The translations under genes were made by a program, and so were the position numbers. The notes under the pieces are model-generated. The model had not been told where the DNA came from. It saw only the letters and a list, made by a program, of their open reading frames with translations, and made no database searches. DNA of 64,000 nt from Aliisedimentitalea scapharcae (GTDB lineage: Bacteria; Pseudomonadota; Alphaproteobacteria; Rhodobacterales; Rhodobacteraceae), in contig NZ_CP123587.1 of NCBI RefSeq assembly GCF_045277565.1, positions 1 through 64,000 of the forward strand, in the 5' to 3' direction. Shown here one piece after another: positions 1-8,697 of this stretch (position 1 is the stretch's first letter; every line of letters starts with the position of its first letter).

Positions 1-666
1 ATGAGCTCACCCTCGAGGACCGCAGCTGACGTCATCGCCTTCGGCCGTGATGGTACGGCCAGGACCTCGGGTTGGACATTTCATGGCGCGCGACCTGCAT
101 GGGTAGGGCTGGATGGTAGTGCTGAGGAAGAGGTTGTTCTGGCCTCGTTGGATGCCCCGACCCTGTCCGTCCGCGACGACATCCTCTCCCTGATCCGCAC
201 CACCGCTACCCGCCATGCGAGCAATCATGCTCTACGCCAGGTCGGCCTCGATGCGGACGACTGGCAGATCCTATTCCGCGCCCTGGTCGAAGCTGAAAGC
301 AGCTACAATCCGACTGCCGTCAGCCCCAAGGGCGCCTACGGTCTTGGCCAGTTGATGCCTGACACGGCCCACTCCCTAGGGGTTGATCCGCGCGACCCGT
401 TCCAGAACCTCGATGGCGCCGCGCGCTATCTGCTCGCGCAGCTCGGTACGTTCAAGGACATCGACCTGGCGCTCGGGGCCTATAATGCCGGGCCGCACCG
501 CGTGGTCGAGTATTCCGGTATCCCACCCTTCTCCGAGACCCGCGACTACATCGCGCGCATCCACCGGATCCGGTCCCGGCTGGCAGGCACACCCGGTTCC
601 GAGCCGGACACCCGCGTCACAGACCGGGTTCCAGCCCGCGCGACCGTCCTCATCGATCTTCAGTAA
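1..666 (+). CDS. virB1: VirB1-like lytic transglycosylase (5' end probably outside window)
   Basis: Soluble lytic transglycosylase (SLT) fold that locally opens peptidoglycan for assembly of the type IV secretion channel. The catalytic Glu lies in LVEAESSYN (about residue 98), followed by GAYGLGQLMP and the C-terminal ALGAYNAGPHRV block typical of SLT goose-lysozyme-like domains. The reading frame is open from base 1, and the first visible Met is not followed by a signal peptide although the family is exported, so the true start may lie upstream of the window. It is the first gene of a contiguous virB operon; virB2 begins 17 bp downstream. A second SLT domain is encoded at 3945-5057, so the system has two. 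Confidence 0.85.
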   Translation: MSSPSRTAADVIAFGRDGTARTSGWTFHGARPAWVGLDGSAEEEVVLASLDAPTLSVRDDILSLIRTTATRHASNHALRQVGLDADDWQILFRALVEAESSYNPTAVSPKGAYGLGQLMPDTAHSLGVDPRDPFQNLDGAARYLLAQLGTFKDIDLALGAYNAGPHRVVEYSGIPPFSETRDYIARIHRIRSRLAGTPGSEPDTRVTDRVPARATVLIDLQ

Positions 667-682
667 AACAAGGGAACTTCGC

Positions 683-964
683 ATGCTTCGACATCGCCTC
701 AGCCGCCTCTTGCCCGCCGCCACAACCTTGGCGGCTTTTGCAACGCCAGTCCTCGCGCAAGACTTGTCACCGATCCAGACCATGTTGGAAACCGTCGAAG
801 CCGCGCTGACCGGTCCGATCGGGATCGCGGTCGCCACGCTCGCAGTCATCGGCACCGGCTTCATGTGCATGATGGGACGGCTCAACTGGGGCTGGTTCGC
901 CTCGGTCATCATCGGGATCGTGCTGATTTTCTCGGCCGGGACGATTGTGGCGGGGTTCTCCTAA
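683..964 (+). CDS. virB2: VirB2-like pilin subunit
   Basis: 93-aa pilin precursor of the conjugative pilus. It has an N-terminal signal peptide ending near ATPVLAQD (about residue 24), then a short loop and two hydrophobic segments (GPIGIAVATLAVIGTGF and the WFASVIIGIVLIFSAGTIV region), the usual VirB2/TrbC layout. The chosen ATG follows an AAGGGAA ribosome site about 7 nt upstream; a longer in-frame ORF upstream overlaps virB1 and is implausible. The stop overlaps the ATG of a tiny ORF (TAATG), and virB3 follows 131 bp later. Position between virB1 and virB3/virB4 supports the assignment. Confidence 0.85.
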   Translation: MLRHRLSRLLPAATTLAAFATPVLAQDLSPIQTMLETVEAALTGPIGIAVATLAVIGTGFMCMMGRLNWGWFASVIIGIVLIFSAGTIVAGFS

Positions 965-1095
965 TGAGCCGGAAAGCATTGTGCGTGTTTCGCAAAAAGG
1001 CATCCTGCAGCGGCTCCGAACGCGTTGTGCTGCGCAAACACTGCCTCGGACCCGCCCTCGGATACACCTTTCTTGCTGAGCGAAACTCACACTAA
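964..1095 (+). CDS. 43-aa small ORF of unknown function between virB2 and virB3
   Basis: Not recognised. The ATG overlaps the virB2 stop (TAATG), and the TAA stop directly abuts the virB3 ATG, so the ORF exactly fills the virB2-virB3 gap. The product is basic with three Cys and no hydrophobic segment. Other virB operons normally have virB2 and virB3 adjacent, so this may be a remnant or an inserted non-coding sequence that happens to be open. Coding status is doubtful; the exact nesting is the only positive evidence. Confidence 0.2.
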   Translation: MSRKALCVFRKKASCSGSERVVLRKHCLGPALGYTFLAERNSH

Positions 1096-1374
1096 ATGGC
1101 CCAACAATCCCCCCTCTTTCTGGGCCTCGCCCGTCCGCCCAAGTATCTGGGACTCCCTGTCGGATACCTCGTGGTGCTGGCGACGGGGGTCGTTCTGCCG
1201 TTCATCTGGACGAAGTCGATGGTCTTCTTCCTGATCGGGCTCGTCGCCTATCCGATCCTCTGGTTCGTCGCCGACCGCGAGCCGCATTTCTTCGAAGTGC
1301 TGCGCGTCTCCTACGGCTCGGTGCGCCCAACGAAGAACCGCAGCCTGCATGGAGGTGACAGCTTTGGCGCTTGA
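1096..1374 (+). CDS. virB3: VirB3-like inner-membrane T4SS protein
   Basis: 92-aa protein. The N-terminal LFLGLARPPKYLGLPVGY stretch matches the VirB3/TrbD family, followed by two adjacent transmembrane segments (VGYLVVLATGVVLPFIW and FFLIGLVAYPILWFVA) and the FxxxxR-type cytoplasmic tail. VirB3 sits in the inner membrane complex with VirB4 and VirB6. Its end overlaps the proposed virB4 start by 26 bp, consistent with translational coupling. Confidence 0.88.
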   Translation: MAQQSPLFLGLARPPKYLGLPVGYLVVLATGVVLPFIWTKSMVFFLIGLVAYPILWFVADREPHFFEVLRVSYGSVRPTKNRSLHGGDSFGA

Positions 1375-3742
1375 TGCAGGCACGCTTTCCGCTCACGGAA
1401 CTGCTCTTCTTCAGGCGGGCGGCAGTGACTTCGCTCGCGAAAGCTACCTCGCGGAGCACCTGCCGTACTTCGCGCTGGCGGATGATGATGTGATGGTGCT
1501 GCGCGAGGGCGACCTCATGGCGACCCTGCGCCTTGATGGGCTCAACCCAATGACCAGTGAAGACGCCCAGCTCGATGCGCTCAGACGCGCGGTCGCCGCC
1601 ATTGTTGCCCAGACCGGCAACGCCTTCGGCTTCTACATCCACCGCATATCCGTGCCGCAGGATCTTGGGATGCGCCCTATCGAGGGCGACAGCTTCGCCG
1701 CCGCGATCGACGCGCGCTGGCAGGCCCATGTCAAAGACCTGCACCCGGCCAAGCGTCAGCTCTATCTCAGCGTCATCCGGCGCCCAGACATCTCGGCCCG
1801 CATCCCGTTCCTGCGTGCCCTCGCCCGCAAGGCCTGGGTCAAAGACCGCGCGACGCGCCTGCAGGAGCTGAACGAGGTCATGGGTTTTTTTGAGGTAGCT
1901 TTGTCGTCGGCCAACCCTGTGCGGCTCACGAAGTTGGGCGGTGAATGGCTGGGCTATCTCAACACCCTGAACGCCGGCAGCTTCTCCCCCATTGCCTTTG
2001 GGCAAAGCGCCCTACCCCTCTCGCATACCCTGAGCAATTGCCGCGCGAACTTCGACGGCGACGTCGTCACCCTAACCGACGCCGTGACCGGTCAGGTCAA
2101 ATACGGCGCGCTCTTCTCGATGAAGACCTATCCGGCCCTGACAGACGTTACGTTGCTCGACGCGCTTGACCTGCCGCTCGACATTGTTCTGACGAACTCC
2201 TTCAGCCCGATCCCGAACAACATCATGGCCGAACGCATCCAGCGGATTATCCGCCAGATGCATGCCTCCGACGATGCCGCCGTCTCCCTGCGCGAGCAAT
2301 TGGGCCAGGCGGCCGATGATCAGGAAGCAGGACGCATCGCCTTCGGCGACCATCACCTCTCCATCGCGATCTATGCACCGGACCGCGACACGCTCGAGCG
2401 CGCTGCCGCCCAGATCAAGCGTGTGGGTCAGGAGATCATGTCTGTCATCGTGCGCGAGAACATGGCGTTGAAAGCCACCTACTTCGCACAATCCCCCGGC
2501 AACTTTGGCTACCGCGCCCGCAAGACGCCGATCTCTTCGATCAACTTCGCCGACTTCGCGGCGCTTCATGGCAGCGTCGAGGGGCGTGGTCCTGACCAAT
2601 CCCCCTGGGGTCAGACCATCTCTGTGCTGCCGACGGTTGGCACCTCGGGATACCGCTTCAATTTCCACGAGGTGGGCAGTCCGGGTAAGGAACCCACGGT
2701 CGGCCATACGCTCGTTCTGGGACGCACCGGCACCGGCAAAACACTGACCACCGCCTTCCTCGCGGCACAGGCGCAGCGGGTTGGCGCACGGCTTTTCTTC
2801 TTCGACAAGGATCGCGGCCTCGAGATGGCCGTGCGCGCCCTTGGCGGCCGCTATAACGAGATCCGCGCGGGCGTGCCCACGGGCCTCAACCCGCTCGCTA
2901 CCGAGACCGACGAGCGCGGCCGCGCTTGGCTTTCGGACTGGCTTGCAACACTTCTCACGAGCAATGGCACGCTCTCGGGCGAACAATCCCGCCACATCCA
3001 GAGCGCCGTCGGCCAGAACGCCGATGCAGGCGCAGCCCTGCAGCGTTTCTTGAGTTTCGAGACGCTGTTCCAGTCGCTCGATGATGATGGCGAACTGCAG
3101 TCCCGTGTTGCCGAATGGGCGCCCGGCGGGCGCTATGGCTGGGTCTTTGACGAACCCGAACGCGGCGCGGGACTCAAGCTCACGGGTGACATCGTCGGGT
3201 TCGACATGACCGAAATCCTCGACATGACCACCGAGCGGATGGCGGTGCTCTCCTACATCTTCCGCCAGATCGAACGCGTGGTCGAGGATCGCCGCCCCAC
3301 CATCATCGTGCTCGACGAGGCCTGGAAGCTTCTCGACGATCCGTATTTCGGGGCGCGGCTGGAAAACTGGCTGGTGACGCTGCGCAAGATGAACTGCGTC
3401 GTGATCATGATGACGCAGTACCCGAGCCAATTGCGCGACAGCCGCGTCGGCAAGACCATCGTCGAGACGGTCCCAACCCAGATCCTGTTCCCGAATGATC
3501 GCGCCACCATCTCCGATTACGATTTCCTCCGCGTGAACGCCAAGGAGGCCGCCCTTCTCGTCCAGCCCACCATCGGCCAGCGCATCGCGCTTGTCCGCTC
3601 GGCGGGTGACAGCGTCTTTGTCGATGCGGACCTCTCCGCACTTGGCAACCTCCTTCCCATCCTTGGCGGCGGCGCCACCGGCGAGGCCCGTGTGCCCGCC
3701 GATTGGCGCGCCAATCACGACTTCTGGAGACATGTGATATGA
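1349..3742 (+). CDS. virB4: VirB4 type IV secretion ATPase
   Basis: 797-aa ATPase that powers pilus biogenesis and substrate transfer at the base of the T4SS. Walker A is GRTGTGKT (about residues 454-461) and Walker B is IIVLDEAWKLL (about 651-661); the N-terminal CagE/TrbE/VirB domain precedes them. Length is typical for VirB4. The ATG at 1349 overlaps virB3 by 26 bp; in-frame GTG 1355 and TTG 1364 are alternatives, while the ATG at 1373 is out of frame. The stop overlaps the next gene in an ATGA arrangement, indicating tight coupling. Confidence 0.93.
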   Translation: MEVTALALDAGTLSAHGTALLQAGGSDFARESYLAEHLPYFALADDDVMVLREGDLMATLRLDGLNPMTSEDAQLDALRRAVAAIVAQTGNAFGFYIHRISVPQDLGMRPIEGDSFAAAIDARWQAHVKDLHPAKRQLYLSVIRRPDISARIPFLRALARKAWVKDRATRLQELNEVMGFFEVALSSANPVRLTKLGGEWLGYLNTLNAGSFSPIAFGQSALPLSHTLSNCRANFDGDVVTLTDAVTGQVKYGALFSMKTYPALTDVTLLDALDLPLDIVLTNSFSPIPNNIMAERIQRIIRQMHASDDAAVSLREQLGQAADDQEAGRIAFGDHHLSIAIYAPDRDTLERAAAQIKRVGQEIMSVIVRENMALKATYFAQSPGNFGYRARKTPISSINFADFAALHGSVEGRGPDQSPWGQTISVLPTVGTSGYRFNFHEVGSPGKEPTVGHTLVLGRTGTGKTLTTAFLAAQAQRVGARLFFFDKDRGLEMAVRALGGRYNEIRAGVPTGLNPLATETDERGRAWLSDWLATLLTSNGTLSGEQSRHIQSAVGQNADAGAALQRFLSFETLFQSLDDDGELQSRVAEWAPGGRYGWVFDEPERGAGLKLTGDIVGFDMTEILDMTTERMAVLSYIFRQIERVVEDRRPTIIVLDEAWKLLDDPYFGARLENWLVTLRKMNCVVIMMTQYPSQLRDSRVGKTIVETVPTQILFPNDRATISDYDFLRVNAKEAALLVQPTIGQRIALVRSAGDSVFVDADLSALGNLLPILGGGATGEARVPADWRANHDFWRHVI

Positions 3743-3948
3743 GTTTGAAACCGCTCCTGGCGCTTTGCGCCGCCGGAAGCCTTCTTTCCGCTTGCGAGAA
3801 ATACACCGAGAAAACCTCGCCCTGTTTCGGACGCAATGGCGCGCCGCAGGTGACCCGGTCCGCGCTTTCCTTTTCGACCATGGGCGCTCCGGTTCAGCAT
3901 ACAACCAAACCCGACTGCACTTTCGAACCCCTGCCCCGTCCGGAATGA
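3739..3948 (+). CDS. VirB7-like small outer-membrane lipoprotein
   Basis: 69-aa protein starting at the ATG that overlaps the virB4 stop (ATGA). A lipoprotein signal is clear: Lys near the N-terminus, hydrophobic core, and lipobox LLSAC with Cys19 as the lipidation site. The mature part has two further Cys. In VirB systems the VirB7 lipoprotein anchors VirB9/VirB10 in the outer membrane; this protein has the right size and signal, but its position after virB4 rather than before virB8 differs from the Agrobacterium order. The family assignment is inferred from architecture only. Confidence 0.65.
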   Translation: MSLKPLLALCAAGSLLSACEKYTEKTSPCFGRNGAPQVTRSALSFSTMGAPVQHTTKPDCTFEPLPRPE

Positions 3949-5057
3949 GCCGCGCCGCGATCATATCCGCCGGGCTCTGCCTCGGCCTCGGTGCCCTGCC
4001 CGCTCTTGGCCAGGGCGTGCCGACACAGGACAACTCCGCGATCGGGCGCGCCATTGCGCGAGTGACGGCGCTCGCCGAGGATCTGAGCGTCCAGCAGAAC
4101 AAGGACCACACCGAGTCCAGCCTGGCCGATGTCCAGGCCGACCAGTTGCGCGTTCTCGAAGAGATGACGGCGGCCATCACCGGCCCCGGATTTGATACCC
4201 GCGCCCTCGAGGGCAATGCGGATTTCGGGGTGGCGGCGGTCTACCCCAATACCGATCCAAACCCGATGAACAGCCGCCTCTTCGGTGAAGGTCGCGAGAC
4301 CGTCGAGATGATGATCGTCGAGGTGGCGGGCGAGTTCGCAGGCGCCCCCGGTGTGGCCCGCGCCGGTCTCTCGGCCACCCAATGGCGCTGCCTCTTTCAG
4401 GCCCTGATCAAACAGGAGAGCCGCTTCAATGTCGCCGCACAAAGCCCGGTCGGGGCCTATGGCCTGACCCAGCTCATGCCCGGCACCGCCTCCGATCTCG
4501 GCGTCGACCGCTATGACGTGAAAGACAACCTGCGCGGCGGCGCGCGCTATATCACGACGCAGCTCAACCGCTTCGGCAATATCCCCCACGCGCTCGCGGC
4601 CTATAACGCGGGGCCGGGCCGGGTGATCGAATATGGCGGCGTGCCGCCCTTTGCCGAGACGCAAGGCTATGTCCGGAACATCTCCAAATTCTACAACGAA
4701 TATCTCGCCGTCGTGGGCGGCGCCGACGCGCTCGGCACGCTCTCCCCCTCGGACTTTGCCCTGGCCGAATATGCCAGCATCTCCGAGGCGGGCATCTATT
4801 ACGCCGCCGACAGCTCGGCGACCACCGAACAGGTGATCAACCGCCTGCGCGCGATCATCCTGCAGATCGATGCACAGCCCAATGCCAAGGCGGCCTGGGA
4901 GCTCAACACCTACGCCAAGGCCGAGATCGGCCGCATCCTCAATCTTCGCGTCCGGCTGATGGCCGCCAACCAGCAGCGCGAGGCGGCCTATGCGCAGCAC
5001 CTCGTCGCCGACCGGCTGGCCGAGCGCGACTTCATGCAGATGGGAGTTCCCGAATGA
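3945..5057 (+). CDS. VirB5-like secreted protein with inserted lytic transglycosylase (SLT) domain
   Basis: 370-aa exported protein. The ATG overlaps the preceding stop, and a signal peptide ends near LPALGQG. Residues about 24-55 (QGVPTQDNSAIGRAIARV, then AEDLSVQQ) parallel the N-terminus of the next gene (QGVPTFDGSQLGQLVAQL, AEDLNVQ). Residues about 135-255 form an SLT domain with catalytic Glu in IKQESRFN, GAYGLTQLMP and ALAAYNAGPGRV. The C-terminal 90 residues (LNTYAKAEIGRILNLRVRL) again parallel the VirB5 C-terminus (LNTRVTAELGIILTQIWRL). The gene thus appears to be a VirB5 paralogue with a transglycosylase inserted in its middle. It could combine cell-wall opening with minor-pilin function; that role is inferred. 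Confidence 0.85.
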   Translation: MSRAAIISAGLCLGLGALPALGQGVPTQDNSAIGRAIARVTALAEDLSVQQNKDHTESSLADVQADQLRVLEEMTAAITGPGFDTRALEGNADFGVAAVYPNTDPNPMNSRLFGEGRETVEMMIVEVAGEFAGAPGVARAGLSATQWRCLFQALIKQESRFNVAAQSPVGAYGLTQLMPGTASDLGVDRYDVKDNLRGGARYITTQLNRFGNIPHALAAYNAGPGRVIEYGGVPPFAETQGYVRNISKFYNEYLAVVGGADALGTLSPSDFALAEYASISEAGIYYAADSSATTEQVINRLRAIILQIDAQPNAKAAWELNTYAKAEIGRILNLRVRLMAANQQREAAYAQHLVADRLAERDFMQMGVPE

Positions 5058-5821
5058 GACATCTTCTCCTGACCGTGGCCGCGGTCACTACACTCGGGCT
5101 TCCCTTGCCCGCCACGGCCCAGGGCGTGCCGACTTTCGATGGATCGCAGCTTGGTCAGCTCGTGGCGCAGCTCGAGCACATGGCCGAAGACCTGAACGTC
5201 CAGATGCAGCAACTCGCCACCATGCGGCTGGAACTGGAAACCCAGCTGTCGCAGCTTACAAACCTCGAGGCGCAGCTGACTTCGCTCATTGAGGGCAGCG
5301 GGCTGGGCGAGCTATTCGCGACAGTCGAAGAATTCCGTGCGCTGCGCGGCAAGCTGGTCGCCCCGCTTAACACCGCGCAATCCTTGGCCAGCGGCGATTT
5401 CCTGAGCGGCTTCAATCCCGGCGCCGAACTCTCGGCCTCGGTCGAGCGGGTGCTATCGGGCAGCGGCTTTACGTCGGAACGTCTGAGCACGCTCTCGGGA
5501 TCGGATCAACCTGCCGACAACCGCATTGCCGCCTCGGCCGGGGCCAGCGTCATGCTCTCCGTCGCCGCTCAAGAAAGCCATGAAGAGGCAGGCCAAAGCC
5601 TCGAACGGCTCGAGACCATGGTCGGGCTCATCGACGATCAGGACGGGCTGAAGGCCGCCGTCGATCTCAACACCCGCGTCACCGCCGAACTTGGCATCAT
5701 CCTGACCCAGATCTGGCGGCTGGAAGCGGCGCAAGGCGTGAGTGCCGGCCAGCTTGGCGTCGTCGATGCCGCGACCCTCGCGGATGAGCGCAAGTTCCGT
5801 TCGATGGCGGTGGATCCATGA
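5054..5821 (+). CDS. virB5: VirB5-like T4SS minor pilin / TrbJ-type protein
   Basis: 255-aa secreted, mainly alpha-helical protein. It has a signal peptide (cleavage near PATAQGVP) and then a helical region rich in Gln and Leu (residues about 30-80, coiled-coil-like). VirB5 proteins sit at the pilus tip and take part in recipient contact. Its start overlaps the previous stop (ATGA), and its N- and C-termini resemble those of the preceding chimeric protein, pointing to tandem duplication. VirB5 families diverge quickly, so the call rests on signal peptide, helical content, size and position before virB6. Confidence 0.75.
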   Translation: MRHLLLTVAAVTTLGLPLPATAQGVPTFDGSQLGQLVAQLEHMAEDLNVQMQQLATMRLELETQLSQLTNLEAQLTSLIEGSGLGELFATVEEFRALRGKLVAPLNTAQSLASGDFLSGFNPGAELSASVERVLSGSGFTSERLSTLSGSDQPADNRIAASAGASVMLSVAAQESHEEAGQSLERLETMVGLIDDQDGLKAAVDLNTRVTAELGIILTQIWRLEAAQGVSAGQLGVVDAATLADERKFRSMAVDP

Positions 5822-6255
5822 GGCGCCCCATGACCCACAGCTTTGCTCCAGTTCGGGCACTTGGTTTCGCAGCACTTGTCGTGAGTGCCCTGCCCTGCGC
5901 CACGATGGCCCAGACCCCGACCAAGCAGCCATCCGGTGACACACCTTTCAGTTCGATGGCGATCGCACGGGACGAGGCTGACAACTGCCGGATCCCGAAA
6001 CCGCCCGCCAATCTGGCCGGGACCGCATACCTGCGCAATGGATATCGCGCGATCCTGCGCATCCTGATCGCCGAAGAGGCGCTGGCCACAGAGAACTGCG
6101 ACTGCCTGCTCGACCAGTTCACCTGGGATCAGGCACTAGACGCCCTGCCTCGGTTCCAGACCTCGGACAACCCGCGCCTGCCGTTCAAAGTGCTGGACCT
6201 CTACGCCAAGGCCGATGCGCTGGAAGCCCAGGTCGCGGAGGTCTGTGTAGAGTAG
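5818..6255 (+). CDS. Small secreted T4SS-associated protein of unknown function
   Basis: 145 aa with an N-terminal signal peptide (cleavage near CATMAQTP). The mature domain contains NCRIPKPPANLAGTAYLRNG and an ENCDCLLDQF motif with paired Cys that could form disulfides in the periplasm. Start ATG 5818 overlaps the virB5 stop; ATG 5830 (MTHS) is an alternative. The stop is directly followed by the virB6 ATG. No family was recognised; position implies a periplasmic accessory to the T4SS. Confidence 0.7.
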   Translation: MRRPMTHSFAPVRALGFAALVVSALPCATMAQTPTKQPSGDTPFSSMAIARDEADNCRIPKPPANLAGTAYLRNGYRAILRILIAEEALATENCDCLLDQFTWDQALDALPRFQTSDNPRLPFKVLDLYAKADALEAQVAEVCVE

Positions 6256-7269
6256 ATGGGGGTCATTCGCGACATCCTGGGTCAGGTCGACGCCGCGGTG
6301 AACACTGTCGCGCAGGACGGCTTTGTCTCTTCCGCGGCCTCGGTCGGCAATGTCATCTCGGCAGGCGCCACACTCCTCCTCGTGCTCCTCGGGATCAACG
6401 CGGTGATGCAACTCCGCCCCCTGCCCTTCGGCACCGGCTTTGCCTTCGGGATGAAAGTCGCGCTCGTGGGCATATTCGCACAGAGCTGGGACAATTTCAG
6501 CGCCATTTATAACATCGTCACGCAGGTCCCCGACTCCGTTGGCGCCTCGAACCTGGCGCTCACCGGCTCGGGCGACGAGGCTGGGGTCTATGAGAGCCTC
6601 GACAATATGGTCGCCCGCATCACCGCCTATGGTGACACGATCGGGGATCGCGCGGGCTGGGTCTTCGGCGCGGTGCTGGGCGCGATCTTTTTCGTCCTCT
6701 CGGCCGTCTTTGCCGCCGTCACCGCCGGGATTATCGCCTTCGCCCGCATCGTCTTCGCATTGATGATCGTGATCGCCCCCTTCATGATCGTGACCTCGCT
6801 CTTCAAACCGACCCAGTCCCTCTTCGAGGCCTGGACCCGCGCCACCATCGGCTATGCGCTCATGCCCATCGCCGCCGCAGGCGCCGCGGGCATCATCGTC
6901 GCCATCGCAGAAGCCATCGGCGACGCCTCCGCCGATCCGGGCGACGTCGAGACCGTGAGCCTCATCCTGCCCTTCCTCGTGATCCTCATTCTCAGCGCCG
7001 GGATCATGGCCTCGGTCCCCTACATCGCCTCCAATCTTACCGGTGTCGTGGGCATTGCGTCCAATGCCGTGGGGCTGACCGGCCTCGCGCGGCAGGGGTT
7101 CGTGAACACGCGCCAATACGGCACCGGTGCGACCTCACGCCTCGTCACCGGCAAAGCCCCGCATGAGCTGAACCAGATGGCCAATGCGGGCGTGGTGAAG
7201 ACCGGCGAGATGATCCGGCAAACCCCCGGCGCGCTTCTTTCCGCCGCCAAGGCCTTCCGCAAACCCTGA
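6256..7269 (+). CDS. virB6: VirB6/TrbL-like polytopic membrane protein
   Basis: 337-aa inner-membrane channel component with five or six hydrophobic segments: around residues 27-50, 70-85, 133-165 (long, Ala/Ile/Val-rich), 170-185, 195-220 and 235-260. The arrangement, with a periplasmic loop between the second and third segments, matches VirB6/TrbL. The ATG follows the preceding TAG with no gap. The C-terminal tail (about 70 residues) is polar and probably cytoplasmic. It is followed after 17 bp by virB8, as in canonical operons. Confidence 0.88.
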   Translation: MGVIRDILGQVDAAVNTVAQDGFVSSAASVGNVISAGATLLLVLLGINAVMQLRPLPFGTGFAFGMKVALVGIFAQSWDNFSAIYNIVTQVPDSVGASNLALTGSGDEAGVYESLDNMVARITAYGDTIGDRAGWVFGAVLGAIFFVLSAVFAAVTAGIIAFARIVFALMIVIAPFMIVTSLFKPTQSLFEAWTRATIGYALMPIAAAGAAGIIVAIAEAIGDASADPGDVETVSLILPFLVILILSAGIMASVPYIASNLTGVVGIASNAVGLTGLARQGFVNTRQYGTGATSRLVTGKAPHELNQMANAGVVKTGEMIRQTPGALLSAAKAFRKP

Positions 7270-7286
7270 TGTGAAAGACGACTGAC

Positions 7287-7967
7287 TTGAAGAAGCTTGT
7301 GACCAGTTCTCCCGCGTCTGACCGCGACGCTTTCGAGGCGGATTTCATCTACGGGCCAAGACGGCGTGAGCGCTTTGCGTGGTTCGTCGCGGCGGCCGGC
7401 GTGCTCGTCGGTGTGGCGGGCATGGTCGCGGGCGCCAGCCTCTTTCCGCTCAAGTCGACCGAGACGTTCGTGGTCGTGGTCGATAAGGAAACTGGCGAGA
7501 TGGACCGTGTGGCCGCCGTGCAGGCGCTGACGCTCTCCGAGAGCGACGCCATCATCCAAGCGAATCTCGTAGCCTATGTCGATGACCGCGAGACCTACGA
7601 CCTGACCGATGGCGAGCAGCGCATCAACTCGGTGCTCGAACGTTCAGACGGCGATGCCGCCCGCACGCTGCGCGATCTCTGGTCCTCCACCAATGAGGAT
7701 TATCCCATCACCGTCTATGGCCGCGACGCCAAGATCGAGGTGGTCATCAAGTCGGTGAACCAGATCGAGCGCGGGGTGGCCCAGGTCCGCTTCACCCGCA
7801 CGCTGCGCCGTCCCCGCGACACCCGCACCGTCACCCGGTCTTACGTTGCTACCGTTGGCTACGACTTCCAACCCGATACCCGCCAGCGCCTTCAGGACGT
7901 CTGGGCCAACCCCTTGGGCTTCGTGGTGACCGCCTACCGCGTCGACGCCGAGACCCTGGAGAACTGA
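7287..7967 (+). CDS. virB8: VirB8-like inner-membrane T4SS protein
   Basis: 226-aa bitopic protein: short cytoplasmic N-terminus, one transmembrane helix (about residues 29-50), then a periplasmic domain with the VirB8 signatures (D..VQALTLSESDAIIQANL, YVDDRETYDL and the C-terminal NPLGFVVTAYRVD). VirB8 is a nucleation factor contacting VirB9 and VirB10. The start is TTG at 7287; there is no nearby in-frame ATG that would keep the N-terminus. The frame ends 5 bp before virB9. Confidence 0.9.
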   Translation: MKKLVTSSPASDRDAFEADFIYGPRRRERFAWFVAAAGVLVGVAGMVAGASLFPLKSTETFVVVVDKETGEMDRVAAVQALTLSESDAIIQANLVAYVDDRETYDLTDGEQRINSVLERSDGDAARTLRDLWSSTNEDYPITVYGRDAKIEVVIKSVNQIERGVAQVRFTRTLRRPRDTRTVTRSYVATVGYDFQPDTRQRLQDVWANPLGFVVTAYRVDAETLEN

Positions 7968-7972
7968 CCAAG

Positions 7973-8695
7973 ATGAAATCCTTGCCCACGCTCCTCCTAG
8001 CGCTTGCCCTTCCTGTTACCGCACTCGCCGAGGCCACGCCGCAAGGCGGCCCGCTCGATATCCGCATCCGCACCGCCGTCTATAATGAAAACCAGGTCTA
8101 CCGGATCGAAACCGATCTCAGGCATTCGACCACGATCCATTTTGGGGCCGGGGAACGCTTCGAGGCGGTGATCGTCGGCGACACCGAGAGCTTCCAGGTC
8201 GACCCGATCCCGGAGCTCGGCAATGTGCTCACGATCAAGCCGCATGTGGCGCAGGCCTCGACCAACATGACCGTGATCACCAACCGCCGCACCTATTCCT
8301 TCCACCTGCGCGAAGGTTCGATCCCGAACCGCACCGGCATGTTCTTCGAGGTGCGCTTCCGCTACCCAGACGAGGAACGCCGTGCGGCGGGTGCGACCCA
8401 GCCCAAAGGCTATGAGGCACCCCGCAACTACAACTACCGTGTTTCGGGCGAGGGGGATTTCCGCCCCAGCCATATCTACGACGACGGGCGCTATACGTAT
8501 TTCGTCTTCCCGGAGAACGGTCGCCAGCCCGCCCTCTTCAAGGCCGATGACCAGGGCCGTGAGCGCACGGTCAACTGGACGCAAGCCGGCAACACGGTCC
8601 GGGTGCTCGGGGTGAACACCTACTGGACGCTGCGCATCGGCGACGAGGCGATCTGTGCCTGGCGCGACGAGAGCGCCATCTACGTGAGCAACTGA
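7973..8695 (+). CDS. virB9: VirB9-like outer-membrane core complex protein
   Basis: 240-aa periplasmic protein with a signal peptide (MKSLPTLLLALALPVTALAE). The body carries the VirB9/CagX hallmarks: N-terminal beta domain with YNENQVYRIET and VVGDTESFQV, linker, and C-terminal YRVSGEGDFRPSHIYDDG followed by YTYFVFPENGRQPALF. It forms the outer-membrane core with VirB7 and VirB10. It lies 5 bp after virB8 and 2 bp before virB10. Confidence 0.93.
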   Translation: MKSLPTLLLALALPVTALAEATPQGGPLDIRIRTAVYNENQVYRIETDLRHSTTIHFGAGERFEAVIVGDTESFQVDPIPELGNVLTIKPHVAQASTNMTVITNRRTYSFHLREGSIPNRTGMFFEVRFRYPDEERRAAGATQPKGYEAPRNYNYRVSGEGDFRPSHIYDDGRYTYFVFPENGRQPALFKADDQGRERTVNWTQAGNTVRVLGVNTYWTLRIGDEAICAWRDESAIYVSN

Positions 8696-8697
8696 CC

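Noticed and set aside
2072..4216. 714-codon open frame on the - strand opposite virB4
   Set aside because: It is antisense to virB4 and the following genes; composition is low-complexity Arg/Gly/Asp-rich as expected of a shadow frame in GC-rich coding DNA, with no family features.
6136..7116. 326-codon frame on the - strand opposite virB6
   Set aside because: Gly/Asp/His-rich shadow of a hydrophobic membrane protein; no support.
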